Shown here: positions 1-9,931 of the stretch, piece by piece
How the letters are laid out: every line of letters begins with the position of its first letter
How positions within the stretch are numbered: position 1 is the first letter of the stretch
Origin: Alishewanella tabrizica
Lineage (GTDB): Bacteria > Pseudomonadota > Gammaproteobacteria > Enterobacterales > Alteromonadaceae
Direction of reading: 5' to 3'
DNA length: 64,000 nucleotides
Assembly: GCF_014652375.1 (NCBI RefSeq)
Contig: NZ_BMYR01000003.1
Coordinates: 62,001-126,000 of the forward strand
The notes under the pieces: model-generated
Databases searched by the model: none
What the model was told of the DNA's origin: nothing
The model's input: the letters and a program-made list of their open reading frames with translations, nothing else
Position numbers and translations under genes: made by a program

Positions 1-1
1 T

Positions 2-1642
2 GAAGTCTTAAAAGGCTCTGCCTCGTTGCGCTACGGCCCTTCCACGATAGGTGGTGTGGTTAACTACATTACCAAAACACCAGATGATGGCGTGCAGCTG
101 TCGGCCCGAGCTGGCTCGTTTAACATGCGTGAGTTAAGTGTCGAAGCGGGTGCAACCAATCCTTCAGAAGATGCTTTTGTCGGTGTGGTAGCGACTACCG
201 CGAAAAGCGACGGCTTTATGGACAAAGGCTATGACATGTCAGATGTTATGGTAAAAGCGGGGATGGCTATTAGCGATAAGCAAAAAGTGGGGGTGAAGTT
301 CGCGTATCATGAAAATGAAGCCAATATTTCTTATCGCGGCTTGTTGCTTGCAGATTATCTAAACGGCGAGCGTTATAACCCTGCACCTGATGATTGGTAC
401 CTTACCGATCGTACTGCTTTAGATATTAATCACGAAGTTATTTTAGATAATAATGCCAAACTGAATACCCTAGTGTATTGGAGTACTACTACACGGGATT
501 ACTGGCGCTATGACGTAAACACGGCTGCATCAAACGCAGCAGGGCGTTGGGTGTATACAAACAATGTTGTGGGCAATAATCGTGGTTTTGAACGGTTAGG
601 CATTGAAAGCCGCTTGAGCTTCGATCAGCAATTATTCGGTTATGCTGCCGCCTCAGAATTTGGCTTACGCTTAATGGAAGAAGAGTCAAATGATACGCGT
701 ATTCGGGCAACACGTGCTGCGGATCGTTCAGGTAACAATGATCGCCATATTATTGATTCCGCCACTAGCGTAGCCGGTTATGCACAAACGCGTATGCAAA
801 TTACCGATGAGTTAGCCGTTACACCGGGGTTACGTGTTGAATCTTACGAGCAAAAGCGTGAAATTCTGACGCAAAATGGTGACAGTGCGAAAACCACCAA
901 TACGGAGTTTTTACCTGGTGTTGGCGCGACGTATGAACTGACTGCCAATGCGCAGCTGTATGGTGGCGTGTATAAAGCGTTTTCGCCAGCGTCTAACGGC
1001 GTTGCGTTGGATGGCTTAACCGATCAGCAATTAGACGGCGAACGCTCTGTAAATTACGAAGCGGGCGTACGCGGCACAGTCGGCGCTATTGCTTATGAAG
1101 TTTCTGCATTTTATATGGATTTTGCTAACCAGGTGGTAACAGGGAATAGCGATCCGAATTTATCGCAATCTAATGCCGGCGAAACAGAACACACCGGCAT
1201 GGAGTTCGTATTTAATTACGATTTTGGTGGCGGTTTCCAGTTAGATACAAACGCGACCTGGGTACCAACATCAGAATTTAAAACCGGCGTTAATGCAGGT
1301 AATCGGATCCCTTATGCCCCTAAATTGTTAGCTAACGTTGCTTTTAGCTACAGCGCGGAGGCGTTCAGTGTGGCATTAATGGCGCATCATCGTGGTGAGC
1401 AATATGCCGATCCAAGCAATAGTGAAGCGATCCCAACCAATGCGGCTGGCGGTATTTGGGGCGGATTACTGCCAGCTTATACCGTATATGACTTGCTGGC
1501 ACAGTACACCGTATTGGACGGTCTAACGGTGTATGGTTCGGTAAAAAATATTGCTGACAAACAGTATATCAGTGGTTTACGCCAAGGTATTTATGTTGGT
1601 CCAGAACGCACGGTAGAAGCGGGCTTTCGTTACCGTTTCTAA
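2..1642 (+). CDS. TonB-dependent receptor, FecA-like (5' end outside window)
   Basis: This is an outer-membrane beta-barrel receptor, probably for a ferric chelate such as ferric citrate. The reading frame is open from the window edge, so the signal peptide and most of the plug are missing. The first visible residues (EVLKGSASLRYGPSTIGGVV) are the conserved end of the TonB plug, and the RYGP-GGVVN pattern resembles FecA. The rest alternates aromatic-rich strands and loops, and it ends in the terminal phenylalanine typical of outer-membrane barrels (GFRYRF). The TTG at 26 lies inside the plug and is not a real start. A strong terminator follows, and the next operon has a Fur-like box, so an iron role is inferred. 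The exact substrate is not known. Confidence 0.88.
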   Translation, partial: EVLKGSASLRYGPSTIGGVVNYITKTPDDGVQLSARAGSFNMRELSVEAGATNPSEDAFVGVVATTAKSDGFMDKGYDMSDVMVKAGMAISDKQKVGVKFAYHENEANISYRGLLLADYLNGERYNPAPDDWYLTDRTALDINHEVILDNNAKLNTLVYWSTTTRDYWRYDVNTAASNAAGRWVYTNNVVGNNRGFERLGIESRLSFDQQLFGYAAASEFGLRLMEEESNDTRIRATRAADRSGNNDRHIIDSATSVAGYAQTRMQITDELAVTPGLRVESYEQKREILTQNGDSAKTTNTEFLPGVGATYELTANAQLYGGVYKAFSPASNGVALDGLTDQQLDGERSVNYEAGVRGTVGAIAYEVSAFYMDFANQVVTGNSDPNLSQSNAGETEHTGMEFVFNYDFGGGFQLDTNATWVPTSEFKTGVNAGNRIPYAPKLLANVAFSYSAEAFSVALMAHHRGEQYADPSNSEAIPTNAAGGIWGGLLPAYTVYDLLAQYTVLDGLTVYGSVKNIADKQYISGLRQGIYVGPERTVEAGFRYRF

Positions 1643-1700
1643 GAACGTGTTGATGGTAAATCCTCCCGCTTAGCTTATCACATTCGGTATCACGTTCTAA

Positions 1701-1734
1701 AACCACCCGCCAATGGCGGGTGGTTTGTTTTTGT
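1701..1734 (+). terminator. Rho-independent terminator after the FecA-like receptor
   Basis: An 11-bp GC-rich perfect stem (AACCACCCGCC / GGCGGGTGGTT) with a 3-nt loop is followed by a T-rich tract. It lies about 60 bp after the receptor stop codon. Confidence 0.9.
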
Positions 1735-1750
1735 CACTGGCGAATAGAAT

Positions 1751-1773
1751 AATGCCTGTTAGCAACAGGCATT
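1751..1773. repeat. Inverted repeat, 10-bp arms
   Basis: AATGCCTGTT and AACAGGCATT form a perfect hairpin around a 3-nt loop, 17 bp beyond the terminator. No T-tract follows on the + strand, so it is more likely a second stem or a regulatory hairpin than an independent terminator. Confidence 0.5.
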
Positions 1774-1819
1774 AGTTATCGCTACGATGAATCATCAACC
1801 TTCCTTTATTCCTGAAATC

Positions 1820-1867
1820 AAATAATACGTATTATCATTTGCTTTTGCAATTGAGAATTATTATCAT
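1820..1867 (+). promoter_or_regulatory. Fur-like operator region of the PepSY operon
   Basis: Positions 1852-1866 read TGAGAATTATTATCA, one mismatch from the 7-1-7 Fur motif (TGATAAT-N-ATTATCA). About 25 bp upstream is a perfect 14-bp AT palindrome, ATAATACGTATTAT, followed by CATTT, which resembles a second, weaker Fur half-site. The region lies 60-105 bp before the PepSY start, where a promoter is expected. Fur control is inferred. Confidence 0.7.
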
Positions 1868-1926
1868 ACGCTTTTATGGGTACGCGCCAGAGCGTGTTTA
1901 ATGCTGAACGTATGACGTGAAATACC

Positions 1927-2553
1927 ATGCTGAATAAAAACTCGGATGTAAAAAGAAAGGGCGCATTTAATCGTTTAATGCGAGTGGCTCATACATACAG
2001 TGCCATGTGGGTATTAGTATTGCTGCTCTTTTTTTCAGTAACCGGAATTACACTAAACCACCCTGAATGGCAAAGCCAGCTTGGCGCAACGCAAAGTATC
2101 AGTGTGTATCCTTTACCTGAAACGCTGCGAACCTGGCCTACCGTTGCCGAACAAGCCGCGTACACCGACGCGTTAGCGACATGGTTACTCGGGCAGGGGG
2201 TAAAAGCGGTGAGTTGGCAATCTCGTTTTGATACGGATGAATTAGCCCTTGAACTGAGCTTTAAAAGACCTGCCGGTTATGCGTTGGCGATTGTCGATTT
2301 TCAGCATCAGGAAATTGAGTTAGAGCAGAAGTTTAGTGGGTATTTAGCCTTGCTTAATGATCTGCACAAAGGTCGTGATAGCGGTTTGCTCTGGCGCTGG
2401 CTTATTGATATTACCGCAATAGCTTGCCTCTTTTTTGCCTTAACGGGCTTTTATTTACTGTTAAAAATGCCCTCCAAGAAATCTATTGGTAATGGCCTGG
2501 CGTTGCTTGGCGGCATGATGGCAGTTTTAGCTTACCTAATATCGCTACATTAA
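1927..2553 (+). CDS. PepSY-associated TM helix domain protein
   Basis: A 208-residue inner-membrane protein of the PepSY_TM type, a family often found beside TonB-dependent iron receptors. Segments near residues 28-48, 158-180 and 189-206 are hydrophobic enough to span the membrane, and the region between the first two would be periplasmic. Family-like features are the histidine before the first helix (VAHTYSAMW), the GITLNHP turn after it, and the DLHKGR...W motif before the second. It is the first gene of a three-gene operon behind a Fur-like box. The biochemical role (possibly reduction or handling of imported iron) is not established. The ribosome-binding site is weak. Confidence 0.8.
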   Translation: MLNKNSDVKRKGAFNRLMRVAHTYSAMWVLVLLLFFSVTGITLNHPEWQSQLGATQSISVYPLPETLRTWPTVAEQAAYTDALATWLLGQGVKAVSWQSRFDTDELALELSFKRPAGYALAIVDFQHQEIELEQKFSGYLALLNDLHKGRDSGLLWRWLIDITAIACLFFALTGFYLLLKMPSKKSIGNGLALLGGMMAVLAYLISLH

Positions 2554-2576
2554 TTGTACTAGGAGAATCACGCACA

Positions 2577-3068
2577 ATGAGAAGGATCCCCCAAAGTTGT
2601 ATTGCAATCGCATTGCTTGCCTGTAGCCCATTACAGGCAGTAGAAGCAGAAATTAATGTGCATATTCCGCAGATTGAAACCGCGCAATACTATCGACCCT
2701 ATGTTGCTGTCTGGATCGAGAATGCTGAGCAAGAACCTGTGAAACTCGTGGCGCTTTGGCGCAAAGAGCCAGATTGGTTAAAAGATATTCGGCGGTTTTG
2801 GCGCAAACTGGGGCGCAGTGATGCCGCCTTGGTTGATGCTATGACAGGCGCAACGCGTTCGCCAGGTCAGTATCGCTTACATTGGCAGGGTGACGATGAT
2901 CAAGGCCAAGCCTTACCTAAGGGGAAATATACGCTCTATGTAGAAGCGTCGCGTGAACAAGGCGGACGAAGTTTACAAAAAATAGCGTTTGAACTCGATG
3001 GTAAGCCTTATCAGCTTCGTGCTACAGCGCTAGAGGAATTAGGCGAGTTAGTGTTCACTATCAAATAG
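2577..3068 (+). CDS. DUF2271 domain periplasmic protein
   Basis: A 163-residue protein with a short signal peptide (basic start, hydrophobic core, cleavage near residue 21, before VEAEI). The body matches what I know of DUF2271: RPYVAVWIEN near residue 41, a WLKDIRRFWRK block, DAMTGATRSPG, and the GKYTLYVEASRE strand. The family has no established function but recurs between PepSY and DUF4198 genes next to TonB receptors. A good AGGAG-type site precedes the ATG, and the gap to the PepSY gene is only 23 bp, so the two are probably co-transcribed. Confidence 0.8.
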   Translation: MRRIPQSCIAIALLACSPLQAVEAEINVHIPQIETAQYYRPYVAVWIENAEQEPVKLVALWRKEPDWLKDIRRFWRKLGRSDAALVDAMTGATRSPGQYRLHWQGDDDQGQALPKGKYTLYVEASREQGGRSLQKIAFELDGKPYQLRATALEELGELVFTIK

Positions 3069-3126
3069 GCACCAATCTTTAAAGTACTTCTTGTATACCC
3101 CCTATATTATTTAAAAGGAAAATTGA

Positions 3127-3924
3127 ATGAAAAAGCTTTTACTTGCCGCAATCTTTACGCTGTCTAGTCAGTCTGTGTTAGCGCATACCTTATGGGTGAT
3201 GCCCAGTCATTTTGTGTTATCGGGTGAAGATACCTGGATTTCAGTAGATGTATCTGCGGCGAACATGACATTTGTTGCAGATAAAGGCGTTTCACCTGAC
3301 AGTTTACGTATTATTTTTCCCGATGGTCAATCTCAACCGTTTGCGCAACAGTATCAAGGTAAGCGTAAGTCACAGGCCGATCATCAGCTTGTGGCAGATG
3401 GAACGTATTTAATTGAAAACGGCGGTGCCCCCCGTTATTTCACCTTGTTTGAAGTCAATGGTGAACGTAAACGTATTATGGCAGATAAAAAAGCGGCGAT
3501 GAGTGAGTTGCCTAAACATGCCACCAAGATCACGACTAGCCGCAGTCAGAGCAAAGCCTTGGCTGTTGTAACGGTCAATGCACCTAATCGCAAGGCAATC
3601 ACCCCTAAAGGTGAAGGGTTTGAAGTGAATTTTGTGACTCATCCTGCAGATTATGTGGCAGAAGATGCAATACAGTGGCAGCTATTAATAGAAGGCAAAC
3701 CCGCAGCGGGCGTAAAAGTTGAGTTATCTCGTGAAGGTGAGTTATATCGTAATAATGCTGCGCGGGTTACACTCGAGAGCGATACTGAGGGCAAGCTGCA
3801 GTTTACGCCAGAGCACGCAGGGCGTTATTTATTAGAGGCAAGCTATCAAGCCAATACGGTTACAGCGTTGGCAGACAACGAACGAGCCTCGCTTACCTTA
3901 ACCTTTGAAGTTGGCGTGCCATAA
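3127..3924 (+). CDS. DUF4198 periplasmic protein
   Basis: A 265-residue exported protein with a clear signal peptide cleaved after LAHTL-type residues near 20. DUF4198 proteins resemble the NikM/CbiN-associated Ig-like domains seen with metal uptake, and the HTLWVMPSHF start of the mature chain is characteristic. The C-terminal half (about residues 165-262) looks like a second Ig-like beta domain. It is the last gene of the PepSY-DUF2271-DUF4198 operon and has a good AAAAGGA site. A role in iron or other metal handling is inferred from context only. Confidence 0.78.
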   Translation: MKKLLLAAIFTLSSQSVLAHTLWVMPSHFVLSGEDTWISVDVSAANMTFVADKGVSPDSLRIIFPDGQSQPFAQQYQGKRKSQADHQLVADGTYLIENGGAPRYFTLFEVNGERKRIMADKKAAMSELPKHATKITTSRSQSKALAVVTVNAPNRKAITPKGEGFEVNFVTHPADYVAEDAIQWQLLIEGKPAAGVKVELSREGELYRNNAARVTLESDTEGKLQFTPEHAGRYLLEASYQANTVTALADNERASLTLTFEVGVP

Positions 3925-3945
3925 GTAAAATGTGATCACCTTGGG

Positions 3946-3978
3946 ATAACGTGGTAGGCCAAAAGCTCGCCACGTTAT
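3946..3978. terminator. Hairpin between convergent genes
   Basis: The 9-bp arms ATAACGTGG and CCACGTTAT are separated by a 15-nt loop and lie between the converging DUF4198 and acetyltransferase genes. There is no T-run, so termination activity is uncertain. Confidence 0.4.
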
Positions 3979-4002
3979 GCTGCTAAGAAAGAAATGGCTA
4001 CC

Positions 4003-4458
4003 TTATTCGGCTGTTTTGATCATTTTTAAATGCGGAATATCATCTTCTAAATAGGGCTCGCTAGCGGCGTTAAAGCCTAATTCCTGATAAAAACGTTGCA
4101 AGTAACATTGTGCTGAAATATGGATATCCGTATGGGGCCATAAAGCAGTGGTTTCGGCGAGGGTTTTTTCAACTAAAATTTTACCTAATCCCAGTCTTCT
4201 GGCGGTTTGTGATACACAGATCCGTCCTATACCAGGAAAGCCCACAAAGCTGACATTCGGTGCCAAGATTCGTGAATAGGCAATCACCTTATCGCCTTTT
4301 TTTAACAAAATATGACGAGTTTCAGGGTGTAAATCTTTGTCATCCAATTCAGGATAGGGGCAGTTTTGCTCTACAACAAACACGTCTACCCGCAGTTGTA
4401 ACAGTGAATAAAGTGTTAGGGTATCTAACTCAGTAAAGGTGAGCACCTGCCATTGCAT
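4003..4458 (-). CDS. elaA: ElaA-like GNAT family N-acetyltransferase
   Basis: This 151-residue protein has the GNAT fold and resembles E. coli ElaA along its whole length. The shared features are the LYSLLQLRVDVFVVEQNCPY start, the RHILL block, the AYSRIL strand, an IGRICVS strand followed by the acetyl-CoA loop RRLGLGK, and the C-terminal FYQELGF motif. ElaA proteins are small acetyltransferases whose natural substrate is poorly known. It appears to be a single gene, convergent with the DUF4198 gene. Confidence 0.85.
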   Translation of the reverse strand: MQWQVLTFTELDTLTLYSLLQLRVDVFVVEQNCPYPELDDKDLHPETRHILLKKGDKVIAYSRILAPNVSFVGFPGIGRICVSQTARRLGLGKILVEKTLAETTALWPHTDIHISAQCYLQRFYQELGFNAASEPYLEDDIPHLKMIKTAE

Positions 4459-4622
4459 CTTTTTCCGCCCTTTTGTTGCTATTGATACCGCACTATATCA
4501 GAGCATAGGCGCTTGATGCTATTGCCGTAAATCGGCAAAACGCGTCTTTACCTTAGTTTTTCCTTTTTTCGTCATAAAACTGCAAAGAGCAACTGGCAAG
4601 CTATGCAGTATTTTTTCTTACG

Positions 4623-6617
4623 GTGGCAACTAAAATGGCAAAACATACAGTAACCCAATTCGATATTTCTGGCGTTGAGCCACAGGCAAATTTTTCAGCC
4701 AATCCTGAGTTTCAGCAAGTATTAGACAATCGTTTGAGTCGTCGGCGCTTTTTGCAAGGTGCCGTTGCACTGGCGGTAGGCAGTTTTATTGGTACAAGTT
4801 TAACCGGCTGTGATAGCAAAGTGGCGGCGGTAAGTGCGGCAGTACAAAAGGGCTTGTTAGGTTTTGAAGCCATTTCGACCAACCGCTTTGATACGGTAAC
4901 CGTACCTGCAGGTTACAGCGCTAAACCTTTTTTACCTTGGGGCACACCCTTATTACCCAATGCCGCGGCCTATAAAGGTGACGGCAGTAACACCGCGGCA
5001 GAGCAAGCCATGCAAATTGGCTCGCACCATGATGGCATGCATTTTTTTCCAATCGACTTAAAGCAAGGTGGCCAGAATTCCGAAGAAGGTTTGCTGGTAA
5101 TGAACCACGAATACTGTGATCCAAAGATCCTACATGGTGCTGTTGAAGAGATCTTACCAAGGCCTGCATCACAAGTGCATAAAGAGTTGGCGGCGCATGG
5201 TGTCAGTGTCGCGCATATTAAAAAACAGCCTGATGGTCAGTGGCAATTAGTGCAAGAGAGTCAATATAACCGGCGGATCACCGGTATGACACCGATGGAG
5301 TTAACTGGGCCAGTGCGCGGCAATGCGAAAGTTCAAACGCAGTATAGTCCAGAAGGAATCGCTACTCGGGGCACTTTAAATAACTGTGCGCATGGTGTAA
5401 CGCCCTGGGGCACTTATTTAACCTGTGAAGAAAACTGGGCGCTACTTTTCGTCAATCGTGATACCCGCATGCCGCGGGAGCATCGTCGCTACAGTGTCTC
5501 TGAAGAGCATAGCATTATGTACTGGGAAACAGCAGCGCGCGAAGATGCTGTATTACAGCGCTTTGATGCATCCAGTATTGCTGATAGTGCCACGGCAGAT
5601 TTTCGTAATGAGCCCAATACCTTTGGCTGGATAGTGGAAATTGATCCCTTCAATCCGCAAAGTATGCCAGTAAAGCATACGGCTATGGGACGTTTTGCCC
5701 ATGAGGGGATTATTTTTGCCAAGGCAGAAGTTGGCAAACCCCTAGTGGCTTATTCAGGTGATGATTCACGTTTTGAATATATTTATAAATTTGTGAGCGC
5801 CGAGTTGTATGATCCTGCTACCGCTGGCCCACATTTATTAGATAGCGGCACCCTTTACGCAGCGCGCTTTAATGATGATGGCAGTGGTGAGTGGTTGCCG
5901 CTCGATATTAACAGTGCCGATTTTAAAGCCAAAGCCGCTGCAGCTAAGGTAGAGTTTACTGATCAGGCTGATGTATTGCTAAATACCCGTTTAGCGGCCG
6001 ATATCGCCGGCGCGACCAAAATGGATCGGCCAGAGTGGGGTGCTGTACATCCTGAAACGGGCGAAGTTTACTTTACCTTAACCAATAACAGTCAGCGTCA
6101 CAATTCGCAGTTGAATCCCGCTAATCCGCGCTCCAATAACACTCAGGGCCATATTATTCGTTGGCGCGAAGCGTCGATTACGCGTTTTGATTGGGATATT
6201 TTCTTGTTAAGTGGTGAAGCTTACACTTATACGCCGCATCATCAGTTTATGCTGACTGAAGAGAATCATCATGCCTCGCCTGATGGCCTCTGGTTTGATC
6301 CAAATGGCTTATTATGGATCCAAACCGATATGTCTGGTGGCCAACTGCGGGAGGGCACTTTTGGTAATAATCAAATGTTGGTGGCGGATGTTGGCTCACA
6401 CCAAATTAAGCGTTTCTTAGTTGGGCCAATCGGCTGTGAGGTAACGGGAGTGGTTATGACGCCTGATTGTCGCACCATGTTTGTCAATATTCAGCATCCG
6501 GGTGAAGGCTCTGGTCCCTACAGTTTTAGCAGTACCTGGCCTGATCGTGGCACGCGTCGGCCACGCTCTGCCACTGTGGTTATTACGAAAGATGATGGCG
6601 GCCTTATTGGCAGTTAA
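4623..6617 (+). CDS. PhoX-family alkaline phosphatase (DUF839), Tat-exported
   Basis: This 664-residue protein belongs to the PhoX/DUF839 family, which includes calcium/iron-dependent phosphomonoesterases exported folded through the Tat system. A twin-arginine signal (SRRRFLQG, about residues 39-46) is followed by a hydrophobic stretch ending in TGCDS, which could also serve as a lipobox. Family-like motifs include the NHEYCD segment near residue 160, NNCAHGVTPWGTYLTCEEN, the RFAHEG strand, and SPDGLWFDPNGLLWIQTD near the end. The frame starts at a GTG, but the ATG at 4635 is equally possible. Its 3' end carries a short tandem repeat that includes the stop codon. Phosphatase activity is inferred from the family. 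Confidence 0.85.
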   Translation: MATKMAKHTVTQFDISGVEPQANFSANPEFQQVLDNRLSRRRFLQGAVALAVGSFIGTSLTGCDSKVAAVSAAVQKGLLGFEAISTNRFDTVTVPAGYSAKPFLPWGTPLLPNAAAYKGDGSNTAAEQAMQIGSHHDGMHFFPIDLKQGGQNSEEGLLVMNHEYCDPKILHGAVEEILPRPASQVHKELAAHGVSVAHIKKQPDGQWQLVQESQYNRRITGMTPMELTGPVRGNAKVQTQYSPEGIATRGTLNNCAHGVTPWGTYLTCEENWALLFVNRDTRMPREHRRYSVSEEHSIMYWETAAREDAVLQRFDASSIADSATADFRNEPNTFGWIVEIDPFNPQSMPVKHTAMGRFAHEGIIFAKAEVGKPLVAYSGDDSRFEYIYKFVSAELYDPATAGPHLLDSGTLYAARFNDDGSGEWLPLDINSADFKAKAAAAKVEFTDQADVLLNTRLAADIAGATKMDRPEWGAVHPETGEVYFTLTNNSQRHNSQLNPANPRSNNTQGHIIRWREASITRFDWDIFLLSGEAYTYTPHHQFMLTEENHHASPDGLWFDPNGLLWIQTDMSGGQLREGTFGNNQMLVADVGSHQIKRFLVGPIGCEVTGVVMTPDCRTMFVNIQHPGEGSGPYSFSSTWPDRGTRRPRSATVVITKDDGGLIGS

Positions 6618-6651
6618 AGTGGTTAGTTAAAAGATTGGTAGTTAAAAGTCG
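6612..6651. repeat. Short imperfect tandem repeat across the PhoX stop codon
   Basis: Three copies of an AGTTAAA(A)GT-type unit start near 6612, 6625 and 6640, about 13-15 bp apart. The first copy contains the TAA stop of the PhoX gene. The copies are imperfect. Confidence 0.55.
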
Positions 6652-6687
6652 TCTCGCTTTGGCAAGGTATTGCGCTAGCTGCAAAGC

Positions 6688-7632
6688 TTAATGGCGGATA
6701 ATCAGCACTGTCCCAACTACGGTAAGCAGGGCGCCTACCCAGGCGCCCCAAGCTGGACTGCGTTTATATACCAGCCAGAGCATCGGTAAAACCAGTACTG
6801 GGCTTACCGAAGACAACATGGCGACCATGCCAGCATCGCCATGTTTCAACGCTTCTAAGATAAAGGTCATGCCCAGTACCATCGACAAGGTCGCATTTAT
6901 TGCTACTAGCCAAAAGATCCGTCGTGTTAGGGGTAAATGACTGCGTGCAATGTTAAACCCAAGCAAAAAAATGGCGAGGTGCAGGATAAAACCTGTGCTC
7001 ATACGTACTGCAGAGGCGGCTATCGCATCGATATTGGTGAGCATTAAGGGTTTCAACATTAATGTAGCAACCGCCTGACAGATCGCTGCCAATAACGCTA
7101 ACGCGACGCCGCTGGTAAAACCGGTTTGCTGATTCTCCCAACGATGTTGCTCTGTTTGACGTTTGCCAAAAAGGATCGCAATCATAACGCCACTAACCAA
7201 CAGTGAACTGCCCACTAAGCTTAAACCCCACAGCGTTTCGCCTAGCCAAAAATACGCTAACAATACCGAGAACAATGCATGTGTGGCAAAGAGAACGCCG
7301 GCACGCCGCGGTCCTAATCGATTCATCGCAGCAAAGAGTGCTGTATCACCAATAAAAATCCCGATAGTGCCAGACAATGCTAATAATCCAATATGGTTTA
7401 GCGTTAGGCTTTGCCAGCCATCGTTAACCCAAGCCAGTGCCCACAGCAGTAACATGGCGATCAGCATTCGATAGCGGGTAAACGCAAAGGCCCCAAGATG
7501 CGTGGCTGCTTGAGCTGAGAGTAGACTACCAAAAGCCCAACATGCAGCTGCCAGTAATGCTAAATATTCAAAGGGCAAGGGGGATACCAACCGAAAAATC
7601 CTAGTATAAAAGGAAGCGCGCAGGGACTCCAC
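6688..7632 (-). CDS. EamA/DMT-family transporter
   Basis: A very hydrophobic protein of about 300 residues with some ten predicted membrane helices arranged as two EamA repeats. This family exports small metabolites or amino acids, and the substrate cannot be told from sequence. The second repeat begins near the FTSGVALALLAAICQAVATLML stretch. The open frame begins at GTG 7632, but the TTG ending at 7590 is preceded by AGGA at an 8-nt spacing and would start right before the first helix, so it may be the true start. It is divergent from the chemoreceptor gene. Confidence 0.82.
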   Translation of the reverse strand: MESLRASFYTRIFRLVSPLPFEYLALLAAACWAFGSLLSAQAATHLGAFAFTRYRMLIAMLLLWALAWVNDGWQSLTLNHIGLLALSGTIGIFIGDTALFAAMNRLGPRRAGVLFATHALFSVLLAYFWLGETLWGLSLVGSSLLVSGVMIAILFGKRQTEQHRWENQQTGFTSGVALALLAAICQAVATLMLKPLMLTNIDAIAASAVRMSTGFILHLAIFLLGFNIARSHLPLTRRIFWLVAINATLSMVLGMTFILEALKHGDAGMVAMLSSVSPVLVLPMLWLVYKRSPAWGAWVGALLTVVGTVLIIRH

Positions 7633-7742
7633 TAAAGATTGCCTGACCGGCTTGTACAGCGTAAAAAATTAAGTCAGGCATGGACTGGCAAGCGGCTAAT
7701 TTAACGCTAATACTCTTTAAAACACTTTGAGGATAACATTGA

Positions 7743-9860
7743 ATGGCGATATTGCAGTTAACGTCAGTGCGCACCCAAATCGCGTTGGTTGCCGCGAGCT
7801 GTTTAGTCATCGCGGTAGTATTAAGTATTGTCTTTGGTGTTTGGACATCACAAAAATTATTTCAGGTCAATCGACAACAAGGCAGTGAGCTTTTTTTGCA
7901 GCAAGTTAATCAACGGCTGACTACGCAATTACAATTACAAGCCGATCAGGTGGAATTATTACTTAATGAAGGTTTGGCGCGAGCGCAGACCATTGCCGAT
8001 GGCATGAATGCCATGCTTGCCATGAATATGGGGTTAGAGCGACAGCATTATAGTCAGTTAGTGGAACAGGTTGTACGCAGTCACCCACAATTATTAGGGG
8101 GGTATTTGGTATGGGAGCCCAATGCGATTGATGGACAAGATACGGCCTTTCTCAACAATAACGCGCATTCGACGGCGGCTGGTCAATTTGGCCCCTATTG
8201 GACGCGTGATCCACAGGGACAAATAGCTTTACAGCCTGTCGAAACGCAGCTGCTTTACGATGACACGAAAAACGAACGGGGCTTAAGGCCCAGCGAATGG
8301 TACTTATGTCCACGAGATCGTAAAACACCTTGCGTCGTGGATCCGGCCGTGTGGCAAGTGCAAGGCGTACCTACTCTGATGACTTCTATTGTTTTTCCGC
8401 TTTATCAGCAGCAGCGTTTTATTGGTATTACCGGTGTAGATATTTCAATGGCCTTTTTGCAGCAGCGTTTACAGTTATTAGATCAACAATTATTTGATGG
8501 CGTGGGTGAATTACGGATTATTTCCCATCATGGTTACCTTGCCGCCGATACGCAACGGCCGAGTCAAGTAGGAGAAGCGCTCGCTGAAGCTGAATGGCAA
8601 GTATTGCGCGCAACGGTGCAAGGCGGATTAAGTAAGGTTGCGGAAGAAGGTGAGCAATTACGGGTATCTGTACCCATAAAATTAACTGCGTTCGGTACCC
8701 CTTGGCTACTAGAATACCAATTGCCAACAGCCGTTGCCTTGGCAGACATTAATGCACTCAATGATCGTTTAGCCGATGACTTTACCCAAAGTATTTATTG
8801 GCAAGTAGTGTTAGGGGCACTTATTGCGCTAGCAGGTACCGCCGTATTAGCGTTTTTCTCTGGGCAATTGGTTAAGCCGCTGCAACATTTAACCAAAATG
8901 GTGGATAAATTAGCGCAATCAGATGGCGATCTCACACAACGTTTAGCCAATGATCGTAAAGATGAGATCGGTAAATTAGCGCGGGCGCTCGATGTATTTT
9001 TATTAAAAACCCATCGTATTGTTGCGGATACTGCGACCTTAGTGGCTGAATTACAACAATCGGCTACGGTTAGCGCAGATATTGCCGAGCGTACGCATCA
9101 AGATGTGGCCCATCAACAAAAGGCCATTGAACAGGTGGCCACTGCGGTTACCCAAATGTCGAGTACGGCGGCAGAAGTGGCAACTCAAGCCTCCCTAACC
9201 GCAGACTTGGCACAAGGCGCTTCGGCCGCGGTGACGTTTGGTGATCAGGCGGTAGCCGATACTAATCGTATTGTTGTCTCTCTAGGGAGCAGTATGCAAC
9301 AAGCAGCAAAAATGATGACAGAGCTAGAGCAGTCCAGTAGCAGCATCAATAATATTGTTGAAGTGATTCGTAATATTTCTGAACAAACCAACTTGCTGGC
9401 ATTAAACGCCGCAATTGAAGCAGCACGCGCCGGTGAAATGGGTAGAGGGTTTGCGGTGGTAGCGGATGAAGTGCGCAATCTTGCGTCACGCACGCAGCAA
9501 TCGACCGGTGAAATTCAGTCACTGATTACTGATTTGACCACAAAAACGCAATCGGTTGTCAGTGCTATGCAACAAAATCGGCAATTAACAGACGAATGTC
9601 AACGCAGTGTGCGCAGTGCGCAGGACAAACTGCAACAGGCCATTGGATCTGCGGCGCATATCACCGATGCGGCAACACAAATCGCCAGTGCGGCCGAGGA
9701 GCAAAGTGTCGTCAGTGAAGATATTAGTAAAAATGTGGTGCAAATTAGTAGCGCGGTGACTGGCTTAAGTAACAGTGCGACAGAAGGGGCTGTACAAAGC
9801 AATCTTATCGCACGGGTTGCGGGTGATATTAAAAACCAAATAGGGCGTTTTAAATATTAA
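7743..9860 (+). CDS. Methyl-accepting chemotaxis protein with double-Cache-type sensor
   Basis: A 705-residue transmembrane chemoreceptor. A first helix lies near residues 12-35, followed by about 310 periplasmic residues that look like a Cache/PDC ligand-binding domain (YLVWEPN, DVSMAF-like strands). A second helix near 350-373 leads into a HAMP domain (about 374-428, QLVKPLQHL...DGDLTQRL) and the cytoplasmic signalling coil. The hairpin tip is clear near residue 545: [20 protein letters not shown] followed by [15 protein letters not shown], the CheA/CheW-binding region. The ligand is unknown; Cache receptors often sense amino or organic acids. The gene stands alone, with no other chemotaxis gene nearby. 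Confidence 0.93.
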   Translation: MAILQLTSVRTQIALVAASCLVIAVVLSIVFGVWTSQKLFQVNRQQGSELFLQQVNQRLTTQLQLQADQVELLLNEGLARAQTIADGMNAMLAMNMGLERQHYSQLVEQVVRSHPQLLGGYLVWEPNAIDGQDTAFLNNNAHSTAAGQFGPYWTRDPQGQIALQPVETQLLYDDTKNERGLRPSEWYLCPRDRKTPCVVDPAVWQVQGVPTLMTSIVFPLYQQQRFIGITGVDISMAFLQQRLQLLDQQLFDGVGELRIISHHGYLAADTQRPSQVGEALAEAEWQVLRATVQGGLSKVAEEGEQLRVSVPIKLTAFGTPWLLEYQLPTAVALADINALNDRLADDFTQSIYWQVVLGALIALAGTAVLAFFSGQLVKPLQHLTKMVDKLAQSDGDLTQRLANDRKDEIGKLARALDVFLLKTHRIVADTATLVAELQQSATVSADIAERTHQDVAHQQKAIEQVATAVTQMSSTAAEVATQASLTADLAQGASAAVTFGDQAVADTNRIVVSLGSSMQQAAKMMTELEQSSSSINNIVEVIRNISEQTNLLALNAAIEAARAGEMGRGFAVVADEVRNLASRTQQSTGEIQSLITDLTTKTQSVVSAMQQNRQLTDECQRSVRSAQDKLQQAIGSAAHITDAATQIASAAEEQSVVSEDISKNVVQISSAVTGLSNSATEGAVQSNLIARVAGDIKNQIGRFKY

Positions 9861-9886
9861 GGCAAACGCCATTTTTCATCATACTA

Positions 9887-9918
9887 GGGCGTGTCATATG
9901 TAAATGGTGAACACGCCC
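9887..9918. terminator. Hairpin between convergent chemoreceptor and porin genes
   Basis: The 8-bp arms GGGCGTGT and ACACGCCC enclose a 16-nt loop between two converging genes. It lacks a clear T-run. Confidence 0.4.
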
Positions 9919-9931
9919 GATATCGAATGAC

